Assembly: GCA_902613475.1 (NCBI GenBank)
Contig: CACMHG010000020.1
Location: 1 to 36,053, forward strand
Direction: 5' to 3'
From: K189A clade bacterium
GTDB taxonomy: Bacteria > Pseudomonadota > Gammaproteobacteria > Pseudomonadales > Azotimanducaceae
Length of the DNA: 36,053 bases
The first letter of the stretch is position 1, and each line of letters opens with the position of its first letter. The translations under genes and the position numbers were made by a program. Below are positions 1 through 8,040 of the stretch, piece after piece. The notes beneath the pieces are model-generated. The model did not search any database. It was not told where the DNA came from and was given only the letters and a program-made list of their open reading frames with translations.

Positions 1-159
1 ATATCACCACCTCTGTTCGGCGTATGCGACAGGGTACACCTCGCCACCTGGCTTTCGAGTGCAGATTACATGCCTGGAACTAAGCCGGCTATTTGAGATT
101 GTTCGACCCAAGCTCGAGTGTCGGCAGATTGACCAAGGTCCTCGCCAAAACCATCGGGC
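1..159. other. Left-edge segment without an assignable gene
   Basis: This stretch lies downstream of the TetR gene, which is read leftward and stops at 160. A short plus-strand frame is open from the left edge to a TGA at 94-96, and another plus-strand frame stays open to about 162. Neither encodes anything I recognise. It may contain the tail of a gene outside the window, but I cannot support a call. Confidence 0.4.
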
Positions 160-843
160 TTAAGAAGAGAGTTTTTCCACCGCCTGCCTGACGACCTGGG
201 ATGCTCGACGTACGCTCAATCTCTGATCTCTGCGCAAACTGAGCCAGTAATCAATACTCAGTACCGCGTCTACGGCCTCAAACAAAATCGCGTCATCTCT
301 TATCCTTTGAGGCAATACTTGCTTCAATCTCTGCCGCCGGCGTGATAAGCCACGGTAATGCCTAGCTTTACGCGCGCTGTTTCCACGATACTGCTCCCAG
401 ATCTTTGAGGCATACAGCGGCAAAAGCGATTCGTAAACTCGCACTCGCCGATCACAGACCACCCTTGCAAGTTCTCGCCATCGAGCTGATTCAGTGCTCT
501 CGCTGCTTTCGGGAAAGGGTTCATCCATTACCTTAGAGGCACCAGACTCGGCCTCTTCGACAAGACAGCAGTAGACAGAGCCCATATCAGGGAAATGGCG
601 AAAAAGGGTTCGTGGTGTCACCTTCGCGGCCGAGGCAATTTGAATTGCCCTCGGTTCGTTTTCACCGCTAAGAATAAGCTCACGAGCAGCGGTAAGGATT
701 GCGCGACGTGTCGCATGGGTGCGCGCTACGCGACCATCTTGCATATTTTCGGGATTAGGATTTTCCATGAGATTCACTGCCAAGTTCAGACCGAAATTAT
801 TTTTGGTAGGCAAGCCTCGATCCGCTATTTCCTTTTCCAGCAT
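160..843 (-). CDS. TetR/AcrR-family transcriptional regulator
   Basis: Protein of 227 residues with a TetR-type helix-turn-helix at about residues 42-95; the recognition-helix region reads VTPRTLFRHFPDM. A long Arg-rich helical C-terminal part follows and should bind ligand and dimerise. TetR proteins usually repress their own gene and a neighbour until a small ligand binds. The gene is divergent from the GrdB-like selenoprotein gene, and the 137-base spacer carries alternating TGACAT/ATGTCA boxes that would suit such a dimer. A second ATG at 766-768 (MENPNPENM) gives 202 residues; neither start has a convincing ribosome binding site, so the start is uncertain. The family call is firm; the ligand is unknown. 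Confidence 0.88.
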   Translation of the reverse strand: MLEKEIADRGLPTKNNFGLNLAVNLMENPNPENMQDGRVARTHATRRAILTAARELILSGENEPRAIQIASAAKVTPRTLFRHFPDMGSVYCCLVEEAESGASKVMDEPFPESSESTESARWRELARVVCDRRVRVYESLLPLYASKIWEQYRGNSARKARHYRGLSRRRQRLKQVLPQRIRDDAILFEAVDAVLSIDYWLSLRRDQRLSVRRASQVVRQAVEKLSS

Positions 844-880
844 TCAACGTCTACGGCATATCTTCGCTTACCAGCCCTGC

Positions 881-927
881 TGACATTAATATGTCATTGA
901 TAGTGACATTTTTCAGTAAGCATGTCA
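881..927. promoter_or_regulatory. Putative TetR operator: alternating TGACAT/ATGTCA boxes
   Basis: Four copies of one hexamer occur in alternating orientation: TGACAT at 881-886, ATGTCA at 891-896, TGACAT at 904-909 and ATGTCA at 922-927. Neighbouring copies form inverted repeats with spacers of 4, 7 and 12 bases. They sit between the divergent TetR gene (start 843) and the selenoprotein gene (start 981), where an autoregulatory operator would be expected. The repeats are seen directly; binding by this TetR is inferred from position. Confidence 0.6.
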
Positions 928-980
928 TTTTGTAGGAAAGACGTGTTGGCTTGACCGACCCTGCCTAGGAGCTGCCGAGC

Positions 981-2123
981 ATGGTAAGACTGAGCGATTT
1001 ACCCAACTACGAGAGAGAGCACCTGCTGTCGAAGAATTTGCCCCCGCTCGGGCCCGCGGTTTGGACCAAGGCCAAAGCCGATCTGAGCGAGCTTCGCATT
1101 GCCCTCATTACAACAGCGGGGCTTCACTATCGAGACGCTCAAGTATTCGCTTTCACTGACAGCACGTTCCGCCCCATCGATGGTGAGGAAGACCCTAACA
1201 ATCTGGTCATGTCCCATAGCTCGGTCAATTTTGATAAGACGGGTTTCTCCGAGGACGTAAATCTTGTCTTTCCACTTCAGCGCTTCAAAGAACTCGCAGC
1301 CAAGGGCACTATCGGCAGCCTGGCGAGCATTCACTACAGCTTTATGGGCGCGGGTTTACTCCCAGAATCTTACGAAGCCGGCGCTGCACAGGTGGCAGGC
1401 CTACTTAAACAAGATGAGGTCGACGCCGTTTTTTTGACACCGGTCTGACCTAACTGTACGCGCGCTGTAGGCGCGCTGAGCTACTACCTAGAGCGAGAGG
1501 GCCTGCTCACCACCGGCATAAGCTTGGTGCGCGAAAATACCCAGAGTATGCAGCCACCGCGCGCACTTTGGGTGCCATTCCCGTTGGGCCGCCCGCTGGG
1601 CAAACCCGCAGACCCCGCATTTCAAATCAACGTCATCCTCGCTGCGCTGGCGCTCCTGCACCGTGATCGTGGTCCAGTGCTTGAGGATTTCCCCCATGAT
1701 GTGCCGACACTTGAAGCAACTGAGGCTGCGGCCTGTCCGGTGTCATTCGCCGCCATACCCGAGCAAGAAAACTCCTGGCAGGCTCGTCTTTCTAACGAAT
1801 TGACAATACTGCAGCCGTGGTACGAGCTGTCGCTTCGCAGACGCAACGGCAGGACCCTAGCTGGCGTCTCAAAAGAAACACCGCAGGAAAATATTCAAAC
1901 GCTGGCGACGTTGCTTGACGAGCACAAAACACCCGGCGACATCAGTTGGCTAAAACCGGCCGTCGAAGACATTAAAGCCTTTTACTACGAAGCATTAACC
2001 GCCCAGCCGGGAGAATACGACAGCGATGCTTTACAGCATGTATTTTGGCAAGAGTCGTCCTTTGGCGAGGCCATTTTAGTGTTGCATGACATCTTCGATA
2101 GTGCACCGGACGTGCAATCATAA
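981..2123 (+). CDS. GrdB/PrdB-like reductase, selenoprotein with Sec encoded by TGA at 1446-1448
   Basis: Read straight through one in-frame TGA, this is a single 380-residue protein of the glycine/sarcosine/betaine and proline reductase selenoprotein B family. The N-terminal part (about residues 1-155) begins MVRLSDLPNYEREHLL and includes LRIALITTAGLHYRD and IHYSFMGAG. The TGA is codon 156 and the text after it stays in frame: Sec-P-N-C-T-R-A-V-G-A-L-S-Y-Y-L-E, a U-x-x-C redox motif with Cys159. The C-terminal half holds PPRALWVPFPLGRPLG and PVLEDFPHD. A 6-bp GC hairpin with a 5-base loop starts 11 bases after the TGA. AGGAG at 967-971 precedes the ATG. In clostridia, GrdB/PrdB proteins reductively cleave glycine, sarcosine, betaine or D-proline; the role in an aerobe like this is unknown. 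The alternative is a nonsense-mutated gene. No sel genes are in this window to settle it. Confidence 0.82.
1446..1476 (+). promoter_or_regulatory. UGA (Sec) codon and bacterial SECIS-like hairpin
   Basis: The in-frame TGA at 1446-1448 is followed after 11 bases by GCGCGC (1460-1465), a five-base loop TGTAG (1466-1470) and GCGCGC (1471-1476). The stem is six G-C pairs. The apical loop starts 17 bases after the TGA and has G in its second position. Bacterial SECIS elements lie inside the coding region just after the UGA, with a small apical loop carrying a G in the first two positions about 16-37 bases downstream; this hairpin fits. SelB recognition is inferred. Confidence 0.75.
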
Positions 2124-2205
2124 CTTGCAGCTCGCATGCTGGCCCCCCGCGAGGCGGTCGCCACTCGAGCCTTGCGGCAACTGAAACAAGCAGGAGAACC
2201 CTCCA

Positions 2206-3059
2206 ATGATCGAGGTTAAACCCATACAAAGCGGGTTCGTCGCCGACATCGACGGCGTTGACGTCAGCCACTTGACAGAGGACGAATTTGAACAGATTTA
2301 CGCCGCATGGCTGCACTATGGGGTGCTGAGGATTCGGGAGCAGCGCATCGATCAGACACAGCTGCAATCCTTCAGCGCTCGGTTCGGCCCTCTTGAGGAG
2401 GCGCCTTTGGTCGCCTATCCGAGGCGGACAAAGCGAAAATAAAGAACCGCTATGTAACCCAGCTGTCGAACATCCTCGTTGATGGCAAATCCATTGGCGG
2501 ACTTGGCAATGCCGAAGCGAACTGGCACTCAGACATGACCTATGTCGAAACGCCGCCCCCAGCAAGTGTGCTCTTGGGAGTCGAAATACCACCCAGCGGG
2601 GGCGACACCTACTTTGCCGATCAGTGCGCGGCCTATGATGCGCTACCGCAGGCGCTGCGCGAGCGCGTAGATCATATCGCGATCAAACATGATGCCGCGC
2701 ATAACAGCGTAGGCGAACTCAGGCGGGGCTATAAACCGTTTGATCAAGCCATTGACGCGCCAGGCGCCATTCATCCGGCGGTGTTAACTCACGAAGAGAC
2801 AGGCAGAAAGGCCCTATACCTTGGCCGACGAGAGTGGGCCTTTGTCGCCGGTCAGACGCCAAGCGCAAGCGAAGAACTACTGGACGGGCTATGGCAGTAC
2901 GCTGCCCTACCCAACTATACCTGGCGACAGCAGTGGCAACCCCATGACTTGATCATCTGGGACAACCGACGCGTACTGCATCGCCGAGATGACTTCGACG
3001 CGAACGCCCGTCGCCTAATGAAACGTTGCCAGGTGCTCGCCAGACAAGACAGTGCCTAA
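2206..3059 (+). pseudogene. TauD/TfdA-family Fe(II)/2-oxoglutarate dioxygenase, frameshifted by one missing base
   Basis: The ATG at 2206 follows a good GGAG site and opens a TauD-like N-terminus (MIEVKPIQSGFVADIDGVDV) that ends early at 2440-2442. The rest continues one frame over: from about 2406 that frame reads GRLSEADKAKIKNRY, then WHSDMTY with the His-x-Asp iron ligands, and later NRRVLHRRDD with the distal His. Restoring one base, most simply a third G in the TTGGT at 2407-2411, gives APLGRLSEADK and an uninterrupted protein of about 284 residues, normal for the family. All active-site residues survive, so this is either very recent inactivation or a sequencing error. The family hydroxylates small substrates such as taurine, sulfonates or betaines. 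It lies 82 bases after the selenoprotein gene on the same strand, so co-transcription is likely. The substrate is unknown. Confidence 0.85.
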
Positions 3060-3133
3060 ACCAGGCTCGGTAATTTGCAGGAACCGCAAAGCTTAAGTGC
3101 TATCTTTGTCTAGCATTTAGAAGGATCCCTACA

Positions 3134-4147
3134 GTGTCTGCATCGAACTGCGTCGTCGCGCCCATCGAAAATTTACACCGAAACCTTCTTCGCAGTGTTG
3201 GAGCCACCCTGCACGAGCTATCACCGATCGGCGCGCTTATAGAGGGCTTTGATTTAGCTGGCGAGATTCCATCTGAAGAAATTTTGCAAGCGCTTGAATC
3301 GGTAATGGCCAACCGCGGCTTCCTCGTCTTCAGAGCCGATCAGGCCCTTTCCCCGGAGAATTTTCTGCGCGCAAGCTGTTGGTGGGGTGGGCGAGAGCTG
3401 CATAGTACCCACTCTGTGCACCCTGCGACGCCAGCGGTAAACCCGCACATTTTTCGCCTTTCAAACGATCCAAGCGAGGGCATTCTCGGAGTCGGACCAC
3501 AATGGCATAACGACGGTAGCTTCATACCTCAAACCTTCTCGCATGCAGGCTACCACATGGTGCGTGCAGCCGAACAAGGCGGCGGCACCTACTTCTCGCA
3601 CCAGGCAGCGGCCTACGAGGCGCTACAACCTGGTCAACAGGAGTACTGGAGCAGGCTGTCTTCTGTGAACTCCGCATCTGGCGCTGTACATCCCTTGGTT
3701 CATCAACACCCGATTACCGGCCACCGCTGTATTTGGTTGCACTTGGGAATGACCGGCGCGGTGGTCGAAAAACTGCCAACCGAAAACAACTTTCGCTTGC
3801 TCGACCGAGACTCGCTGACTCAGTTGTGTCGCGCATACGCGAGCGTACTAGACGAGGGAATCGAGGCTGGCTACACCACTCAGTACGAGTACAGGCAAAA
3901 CGACTGCGTGTTTGTCGACAACTTGGCTGTCGCCCATCGCGCGGCACCACAGGCCCACCTGCCCTCAAGCACCCAGGGAACGCGCATTCTTCATCGCAGT
4001 ACGGTTCGCGGCATACACCCCCTTCTACCCCTAGACGGGCTTCCAGCACAGCTCGATCTCTATGGACCAAGCCCCTTCGGAGATGGCATATGGCAGCCCG
4101 GCGGAACAGGATTTCGCTGGGATGCCGATGCGCCTATGCAGAACTGA
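3134..4147 (+). CDS. TauD/TfdA-type Fe(II)/2-oxoglutarate dioxygenase
   Basis: Protein of 337 residues starting at a GTG preceded by AAGGA. It has the jelly-roll dioxygenase signature: WHNDGSF supplies the His125-x-Asp127 iron pair, VDNLAVAHRAAP supplies the distal His, and TRILHRSTVRG carries the Arg expected to bind the 2-oxoglutarate carboxylate. The N-terminal segment GALIEGFDLAGEIPSEEI is typical of TauD relatives. It is somewhat longer than TauD (about 280), with a C-terminal tail of about 45 residues after the last core motif. It follows the frameshifted TauD gene by 74 bases on the same strand and may belong to the TetR-controlled selenoprotein operon. The two enzymes are clearly different proteins, not a recent duplication. 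The substrate cannot be read from sequence. Confidence 0.82.
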   Translation: MSASNCVVAPIENLHRNLLRSVGATLHELSPIGALIEGFDLAGEIPSEEILQALESVMANRGFLVFRADQALSPENFLRASCWWGGRELHSTHSVHPATPAVNPHIFRLSNDPSEGILGVGPQWHNDGSFIPQTFSHAGYHMVRAAEQGGGTYFSHQAAAYEALQPGQQEYWSRLSSVNSASGAVHPLVHQHPITGHRCIWLHLGMTGAVVEKLPTENNFRLLDRDSLTQLCRAYASVLDEGIEAGYTTQYEYRQNDCVFVDNLAVAHRAAPQAHLPSSTQGTRILHRSTVRGIHPLLPLDGLPAQLDLYGPSPFGDGIWQPGGTGFRWDADAPMQN

Positions 4148-4344
4148 GCGAACGATTCGCCAAGCACTTAGATCAATCCACCGATCATAGGCCAATTCTG
4201 GGCCTCTCATTCTGTTACCAAATAACACACGAATAGAAGCGACCTTTATCTGAGCCGACGAAAAATGGCCAGAAGCCCTCGCTATGTCGACGATATGTCC
4301 AAGCTCAATTGTTACTTAAGGTAATGATTGCTGCGCTGCTTGTG

Positions 4345-4362
4345 TTACGTTTAGTAACGTAA
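4345..4362. promoter_or_regulatory. Inverted repeat TTACGTT-TAGT-AACGTAA upstream of small exported protein gene
   Basis: A perfect inverted repeat with 7-base arms (4345-4351 and 4356-4362) and a 4-base centre ends 21 bases before the ATG at 4384. A second, imperfect palindrome around TTACTTAAGGTAA lies about 25 bases further upstream. The position suits an operator or activator site overlapping the promoter of the following gene. No known regulator is recognised. Confidence 0.4.
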
Positions 4363-4383
4363 ATTTTCGAATTAGGAAAAATA

Positions 4384-4674
4384 ATGAAAACGCTGTCTGC
4401 ACTATTCTCTATTGGAGCCCTAAGCTTTGCCGCTTCCACAATGGCCGATACCCCAGCTACGCAGCTGCCTTCGGGCGAGTCCCTAACCTCCCTCGAAAAG
4501 AAGCTGACCATGAGCTGCTATAAGAATCGGGTGGGTGATCGAATGTACGTTGGCGCGGCTGAGACTGTTACATTTTGCCGCAAGGCGGCTCGCCGTACGA
4601 TTGAAGACGCGTTGGAAGCCGAAACGGTGGAAATTGCTGCGATTACCCAAAAAACCAACACGGAAGTGAACTAG
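4384..4674 (+). CDS. Small exported protein of unknown function
   Basis: Protein of 96 residues. Residues 1-21 (MKTLSALFSIGALSFAASTMA) form a clear Sec signal peptide with predicted cleavage after A-S-T-M-A, leaving a mature protein of about 75 residues that is probably periplasmic. The mature part has two Cys (SCYKNR and TFCRKAARR) about 20 residues apart that could form a disulfide, and a helical charged C-terminus. I do not recognise a family. AGGAAAA precedes the ATG, an inverted repeat lies just upstream and a strong terminator just downstream, so this is an independently transcribed single gene. Confidence 0.75.
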   Translation: MKTLSALFSIGALSFAASTMADTPATQLPSGESLTSLEKKLTMSCYKNRVGDRMYVGAAETVTFCRKAARRTIEDALEAETVEIAAITQKTNTEVN

Positions 4675-4703
4675 CAGTTCGTAAAAGCGCTTCCTCCGAA
4701 CGC

Positions 4704-4735
4704 AAAGCCCTGAGAGCTTCGCTCTCGGGGCTTTT
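4704..4735 (+). terminator. Rho-independent terminator after small exported protein gene
   Basis: AAAGCCCTGAGAGC pairs with GCTCTCGGGGCTTT around a three- to five-base loop containing TTC. The stem is about 14 bp with one G-T pair and runs into a T tract (4731-4735). It lies 30 bases after the stop at 4674. The A tract on the other side could also serve the Rieske gene converging from the right. Confidence 0.9.
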
Positions 4736-4778
4736 TGTTGGTCGCCCTACGCTCTGCCAATGTGGGCTTAACCCTGTA

Positions 4779-5996
4779 CTACAAGCGTTCTAGAAGCGGT
4801 TGTCCCAACGCGGCCCGGTAGTTGTTGTGGAAATGGTGTAGCGCCGGCTCATTGCGCCCGAAGATTATTTCTTTCAAAAGTCCGCTTTCCGCCGCCTTTT
4901 GCTGCATCTCGCCCATCACGTAGTCTTCGTTTTCTACGGTCGATTTAAACACCTCTAGAGAATTGGCCAGACTCGGCCGTTCCTGCCCCCTCTCATAGGC
5001 GTTTTGCTCATCAGACGAGTCAAACCCAACATCATTCGCATCGTCTGCAATCTCTGGCGCGAAGTAGAAACTGATTTGGGTGACCGATCGACCAGGTTGG
5101 TCTTTGACAGGGTAGATGCGAATGAGCGTGGTTGAAGAATGGCTCGTAATCAATTGTACGTTTGGAAACAAGTGGTAAAGCACAAAGGTACAACGGGCAA
5201 TATCCCACTCGCTTTCCGGCAAACTGCGCATTTCCTGCATCCCGTGATTTGCTGTCACAAAACGATGGTGGCGACCAAACTCTTCAAAATGCAGATTATT
5301 GCCATAGTAAAGGCGGCCCAGAGTGTCTTTGTGTAGCTTTCCAAAGTGGTAGGTCTCTCCGAACGTGTCATTGGCAAGCTTCCAGTTAAGTGCTTTTTCT
5401 ATGGTCGTTCGCCCAACAGCGATCTGAGTTTGCATACCAAAGGAGGGAAACTCTTGCGCCAGCGGGCCGAGGAGCGCGTCTATGTCGATCTGTCCCTCGG
5501 GATTTGGATGGACCCATAGCAGCCCACTGTTCTCGACAGCCGGCAGCTCTACTAACCCGTGACAGGACTTGTCGATTTCACCGAAGTGATCGTTATTAGG
5601 AATGGTCATCAACTCACCCGAGTTTGCATAGCTCCAATGATGGAATGGACAGGTAAAAACATGCTTAGTGCCCCTCTCTTCCTGCGCTACCTTCACCGAG
5701 CGATGCCTGCATGCGTTTAGAAAAGCGCGAAACTTACCTTCCTTATCGCGGGTGGCCAGTACCGGCACACCGAAATCCTCTAGGGTTAAAAATGCGCCCT
5801 TGGACGGCAGGTCCCCAGACAGGCCAACCAACTGGGGGTGATCCAAAAAAAACGCCTGCTGTTCGCGCTCGGCTATCTCTGGACAAATATAGGAACTTGT
5901 CGGCATTCGATACTGCACTCCAGCATCGACATTGCGACCCTCGTCAAGTTGGGCCATAAGTTCTTTGATGATCGTCACCTGAAGATCGTGCTGCAT
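4779..5996 (-). CDS. Rieske non-heme iron oxygenase, alpha (catalytic) subunit
   Basis: Protein of 405 residues from the ATG at 5994-5996, which has AAGAGG upstream; a longer frame reaches 6131 but its first 45 residues look non-native. The Rieske [2Fe-2S] motif is Cys96-x-His98 (ACRHRS) and Cys116-x2-His119 (TCPFHH), 17 residues apart as usual. The catalytic mononuclear iron region is NDTFGETYHFGKLH, with the His-x4-His ligand pair. Such enzymes need a reductase partner and O2/NADH to hydroxylate aromatic rings or demethylate quaternary amines such as glycine betaine, carnitine or stachydrine. No reductase or ferredoxin gene is adjacent, so electrons must come from elsewhere in the genome. 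The nearby BCCT carrier and dioxygenases make an amine substrate plausible, but this is inference. Confidence 0.88.
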   Translation of the reverse strand: MQHDLQVTIIKELMAQLDEGRNVDAGVQYRMPTSSYICPEIAEREQQAFFLDHPQLVGLSGDLPSKGAFLTLEDFGVPVLATRDKEGKFRAFLNACRHRSVKVAQEERGTKHVFTCPFHHWSYANSGELMTIPNNDHFGEIDKSCHGLVELPAVENSGLLWVHPNPEGQIDIDALLGPLAQEFPSFGMQTQIAVGRTTIEKALNWKLANDTFGETYHFGKLHKDTLGRLYYGNNLHFEEFGRHHRFVTANHGMQEMRSLPESEWDIARCTFVLYHLFPNVQLITSHSSTTLIRIYPVKDQPGRSVTQISFYFAPEIADDANDVGFDSSDEQNAYERGQERPSLANSLEVFKSTVENEDYVMGEMQQKAAESGLLKEIIFGRNEPALHHFHNNYRAALGQPLLERL

Positions 5997-6229
5997 AGGA
6001 CTACCTCTTAAAGCGCTCGTTGCTGGAAATGCTAGAAGCCGATTGCCTTCATGAACCTCTGATTTAACCTTTGTTCTTTTTCTTATTAGCCAATCAGGCT
6101 CCTTAAAGATAGGTGAATACACAGCCCACATCTACCCCTGCCTTACAATAGATTGGCATCGTTTTTGCTGCGTTTCTCGAGCGATCAAAACTAATACAAC
6201 AACCCATCGCCAGCTTGAGGAATTCAAAC

Positions 6230-6739
6230 ATGCTGACTTATGTCTCTGTAGGAGCCGATGTGCTCGCTTCATTAGCCCTGCTGGTCTCGGTTTTCTTTTT
6301 GCTTAAAGAGCTGCGTTTAACACGAGACTCCATTCGCCATTCAGACTTTGTCAATTCGATCAATCGCAGCGCAGAGAACATGCTGCGCATTACAGAAAAT
6401 GAAGAACTGCTGGGAACCATTGAAAAAATCAGCGTTTACCGCAATCACCCGTGTCGCAGCCACCAACAGCTTCGGCGCATTATTGATGGACTTTCCTCTC
6501 AGGAACGGGTGCGTTACTTCCACTTCCAACGCAACGCCTGCCTAAGTTGCGAGGTGTTTCTGGAAAGCGCCGACGCAGGCTTTATTGATGCGGAACGCTT
6601 TGCTATGGCCTTCGGTTGGAATCATATTGACTTCGAAATCTGGACGGCTTTGAACCTCGACATCGGTATGCGCACCCGGCAACATTTTGCCGAATTGCCG
6701 GAACCCATCGTGCCCCTACACGTCGTTTCTGCCGGTTAA
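6230..6739 (+). CDS. Membrane-anchored protein of unknown function
   Basis: Protein of 169 residues from the ATG at 6230, preceded by GAGG at 6217-6220; a TTG at 6215 is possible but overlaps that site. One N-terminal membrane helix (about residues 5-26, VGADVLASLALLVSVFFLLKEL) is followed by a soluble, mostly helical domain of about 140 residues with FHFQRNACLSCEVFLES and FGWNHIDFEIW. This arrangement resembles small DUF-type proteins with one N-terminal helix and a cytoplasmic helical domain. I know no function. It is divergent from the Rieske gene and followed by the CurA-like gene on the same strand 163 bases on. Confidence 0.7.
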   Translation: MLTYVSVGADVLASLALLVSVFFLLKELRLTRDSIRHSDFVNSINRSAENMLRITENEELLGTIEKISVYRNHPCRSHQQLRRIIDGLSSQERVRYFHFQRNACLSCEVFLESADAGFIDAERFAMAFGWNHIDFEIWTALNLDIGMRTRQHFAELPEPIVPLHVVSAG

Positions 6740-6902
6740 ACAACTTCCGCATCGAAACAAACCTTTGATCTGCAACTGAGCTTAGCCATACTGGTGCCTC
6801 GAACTTGCGCGGGAGAGCAGCAGGTGGGCGCTTGGTTGACTGATCCATATGCCGTCTTAGCATCGCTTCCTGCTAACTTTTTGTCGTTTTAGGAAGAATT
6901 TT

Positions 6903-7922
6903 GTGAACACCAATCGTCAGTGGCTTCTAGCCAAACGCCCCAATGGCCTGGTGACCAGGGAGAATTTTGAGTACGTCGAGAGTCCGATACCCGAACCTGC
7001 ACCGGGCCAAGTTCTGGTGAGAAATCTTTTTCTTTCCTTCGATCCAACCCAGCGCGGTTGGATGGAGGACCGGGAGAGCTATCTTCCCCCAGTCGCCATC
7101 GGCGCACCGATGCGCGCTGGCTCAATCGGCCAAGTAAGCGAGTCGCGTCATCCAGATTTTGCGGTAGGCGACCTGGTACAAACAACTGGAGGTTGGCAGG
7201 ACTTCGTCGTAGCAGCACCGAACGAAGGTCCCATGGGTTTGACCAAGGTACCTGATGGCGTTACCCCGGAAATGATGCTGTCAGTCCTCGGTATTACCGG
7301 CCTCACCGCCTACTTTGGGATGATTGATCTTGGCACCCCCGAACCCGGTGAGACGGTGTTGGTTTCCGGAGCCGCCGGCGCAACCGGTTCCGTCGCAGGA
7401 CAAATCGCCCGCATCAAGGGCTGTAGCGTTGTCGGCATTGCTGGGGGAGCCGCGAAGTGCGCTTGGCTAAAAGACGAAGCGGGCTTTGATGCGGTTATTG
7501 ACTACAAACAAGGCAACGTCAGCGATCAAATTAAAGCCACTTGTCCAGACAAAGTCGACGTCTACTTCGATAACGTCGGTGGCGAAATTCTTGAGGCCGC
7601 CCTGAATCACATCAATCTTCGCGCACGCGTCGTTTTGTGCGGAGGAATATCCGGCTATAACGCCACGGAACCTGTACCAGGGCCCGCAAACCTGATGAAT
7701 TTGGTGACGAACCGCGCACGCATGGAAGGGTTCATTATTCTCGACTACCTGCCGCGCGCAGCTGAGGCTATTACAGATCTGCTGCAGTGGATTAGTGCTG
7801 GCGACCTCAAATACCAGATAGATTTACAGCATGGCTTCGACAACATTCCAAGCACCCTGAGCCGTTTATTTACCGGTGAGAACTTGGGCAAGCAGCTGCT
7901 GCAGATTGCCGATCCATCCTAA
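6903..7922 (+). CDS. NADPH-dependent zinc-free medium-chain reductase (CurA / prostaglandin reductase-like)
   Basis: Protein of 339 residues starting at GTG (6903) behind AGGAAG. The GroES-like N-terminal part includes FLSFDPTQRGWM, typical of the CurA/leukotriene B4 dehydrogenase group. The nucleotide-binding Rossmann motif is VSGAAGATGSVAGQIARIKG (about residues 155-175), followed by DVYFDNVGGEILEAAL, another signature of the group. These enzymes reduce carbon-carbon double bonds of alpha,beta-unsaturated ketones or aldehydes with NADPH in the cytoplasm. Length is as expected. It is well separated from both neighbours and is probably its own unit. The subfamily is confident; the natural substrate is not known. 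Confidence 0.87.
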   Translation: MNTNRQWLLAKRPNGLVTRENFEYVESPIPEPAPGQVLVRNLFLSFDPTQRGWMEDRESYLPPVAIGAPMRAGSIGQVSESRHPDFAVGDLVQTTGGWQDFVVAAPNEGPMGLTKVPDGVTPEMMLSVLGITGLTAYFGMIDLGTPEPGETVLVSGAAGATGSVAGQIARIKGCSVVGIAGGAAKCAWLKDEAGFDAVIDYKQGNVSDQIKATCPDKVDVYFDNVGGEILEAALNHINLRARVVLCGGISGYNATEPVPGPANLMNLVTNRARMEGFIILDYLPRAAEAITDLLQWISAGDLKYQIDLQHGFDNIPSTLSRLFTGENLGKQLLQIADPS

Positions 7923-8040
7923 ACCGATCGCTGATCGCCAGTTTACGTAGCGCCCCGTGCATAAACGTTAGCGAAGCCCGCGCATGCAACGGCGTGTATG
8001 GGACTTAACCGCGATACCTAAAGACATATAAGGCCAACCC

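Noticed and set aside
1524..2123. Separate 199-residue gene downstream of the TGA
   Set aside because: Its sequence is the C-terminal half of the same family as 981-1448, in the same frame with no ribosome binding site; reading through TGA as Sec explains it better.
2404..2442. Programmed -1 frameshift in the TauD gene
   Set aside because: There is no X-XXY-YYZ slippery heptamer or stimulating structure at the junction, and TauD genes are not known to use one.
4189..4205. AGGCC/GGCCT hairpin after the second TauD gene as a terminator
   Set aside because: Only five pairs and no T tract.
5994..6131. 45-residue N-terminal extension of the Rieske oxygenase
   Set aside because: The extension has no family similarity, and the ATG at 5994-5996 has a good AAGAGG site.
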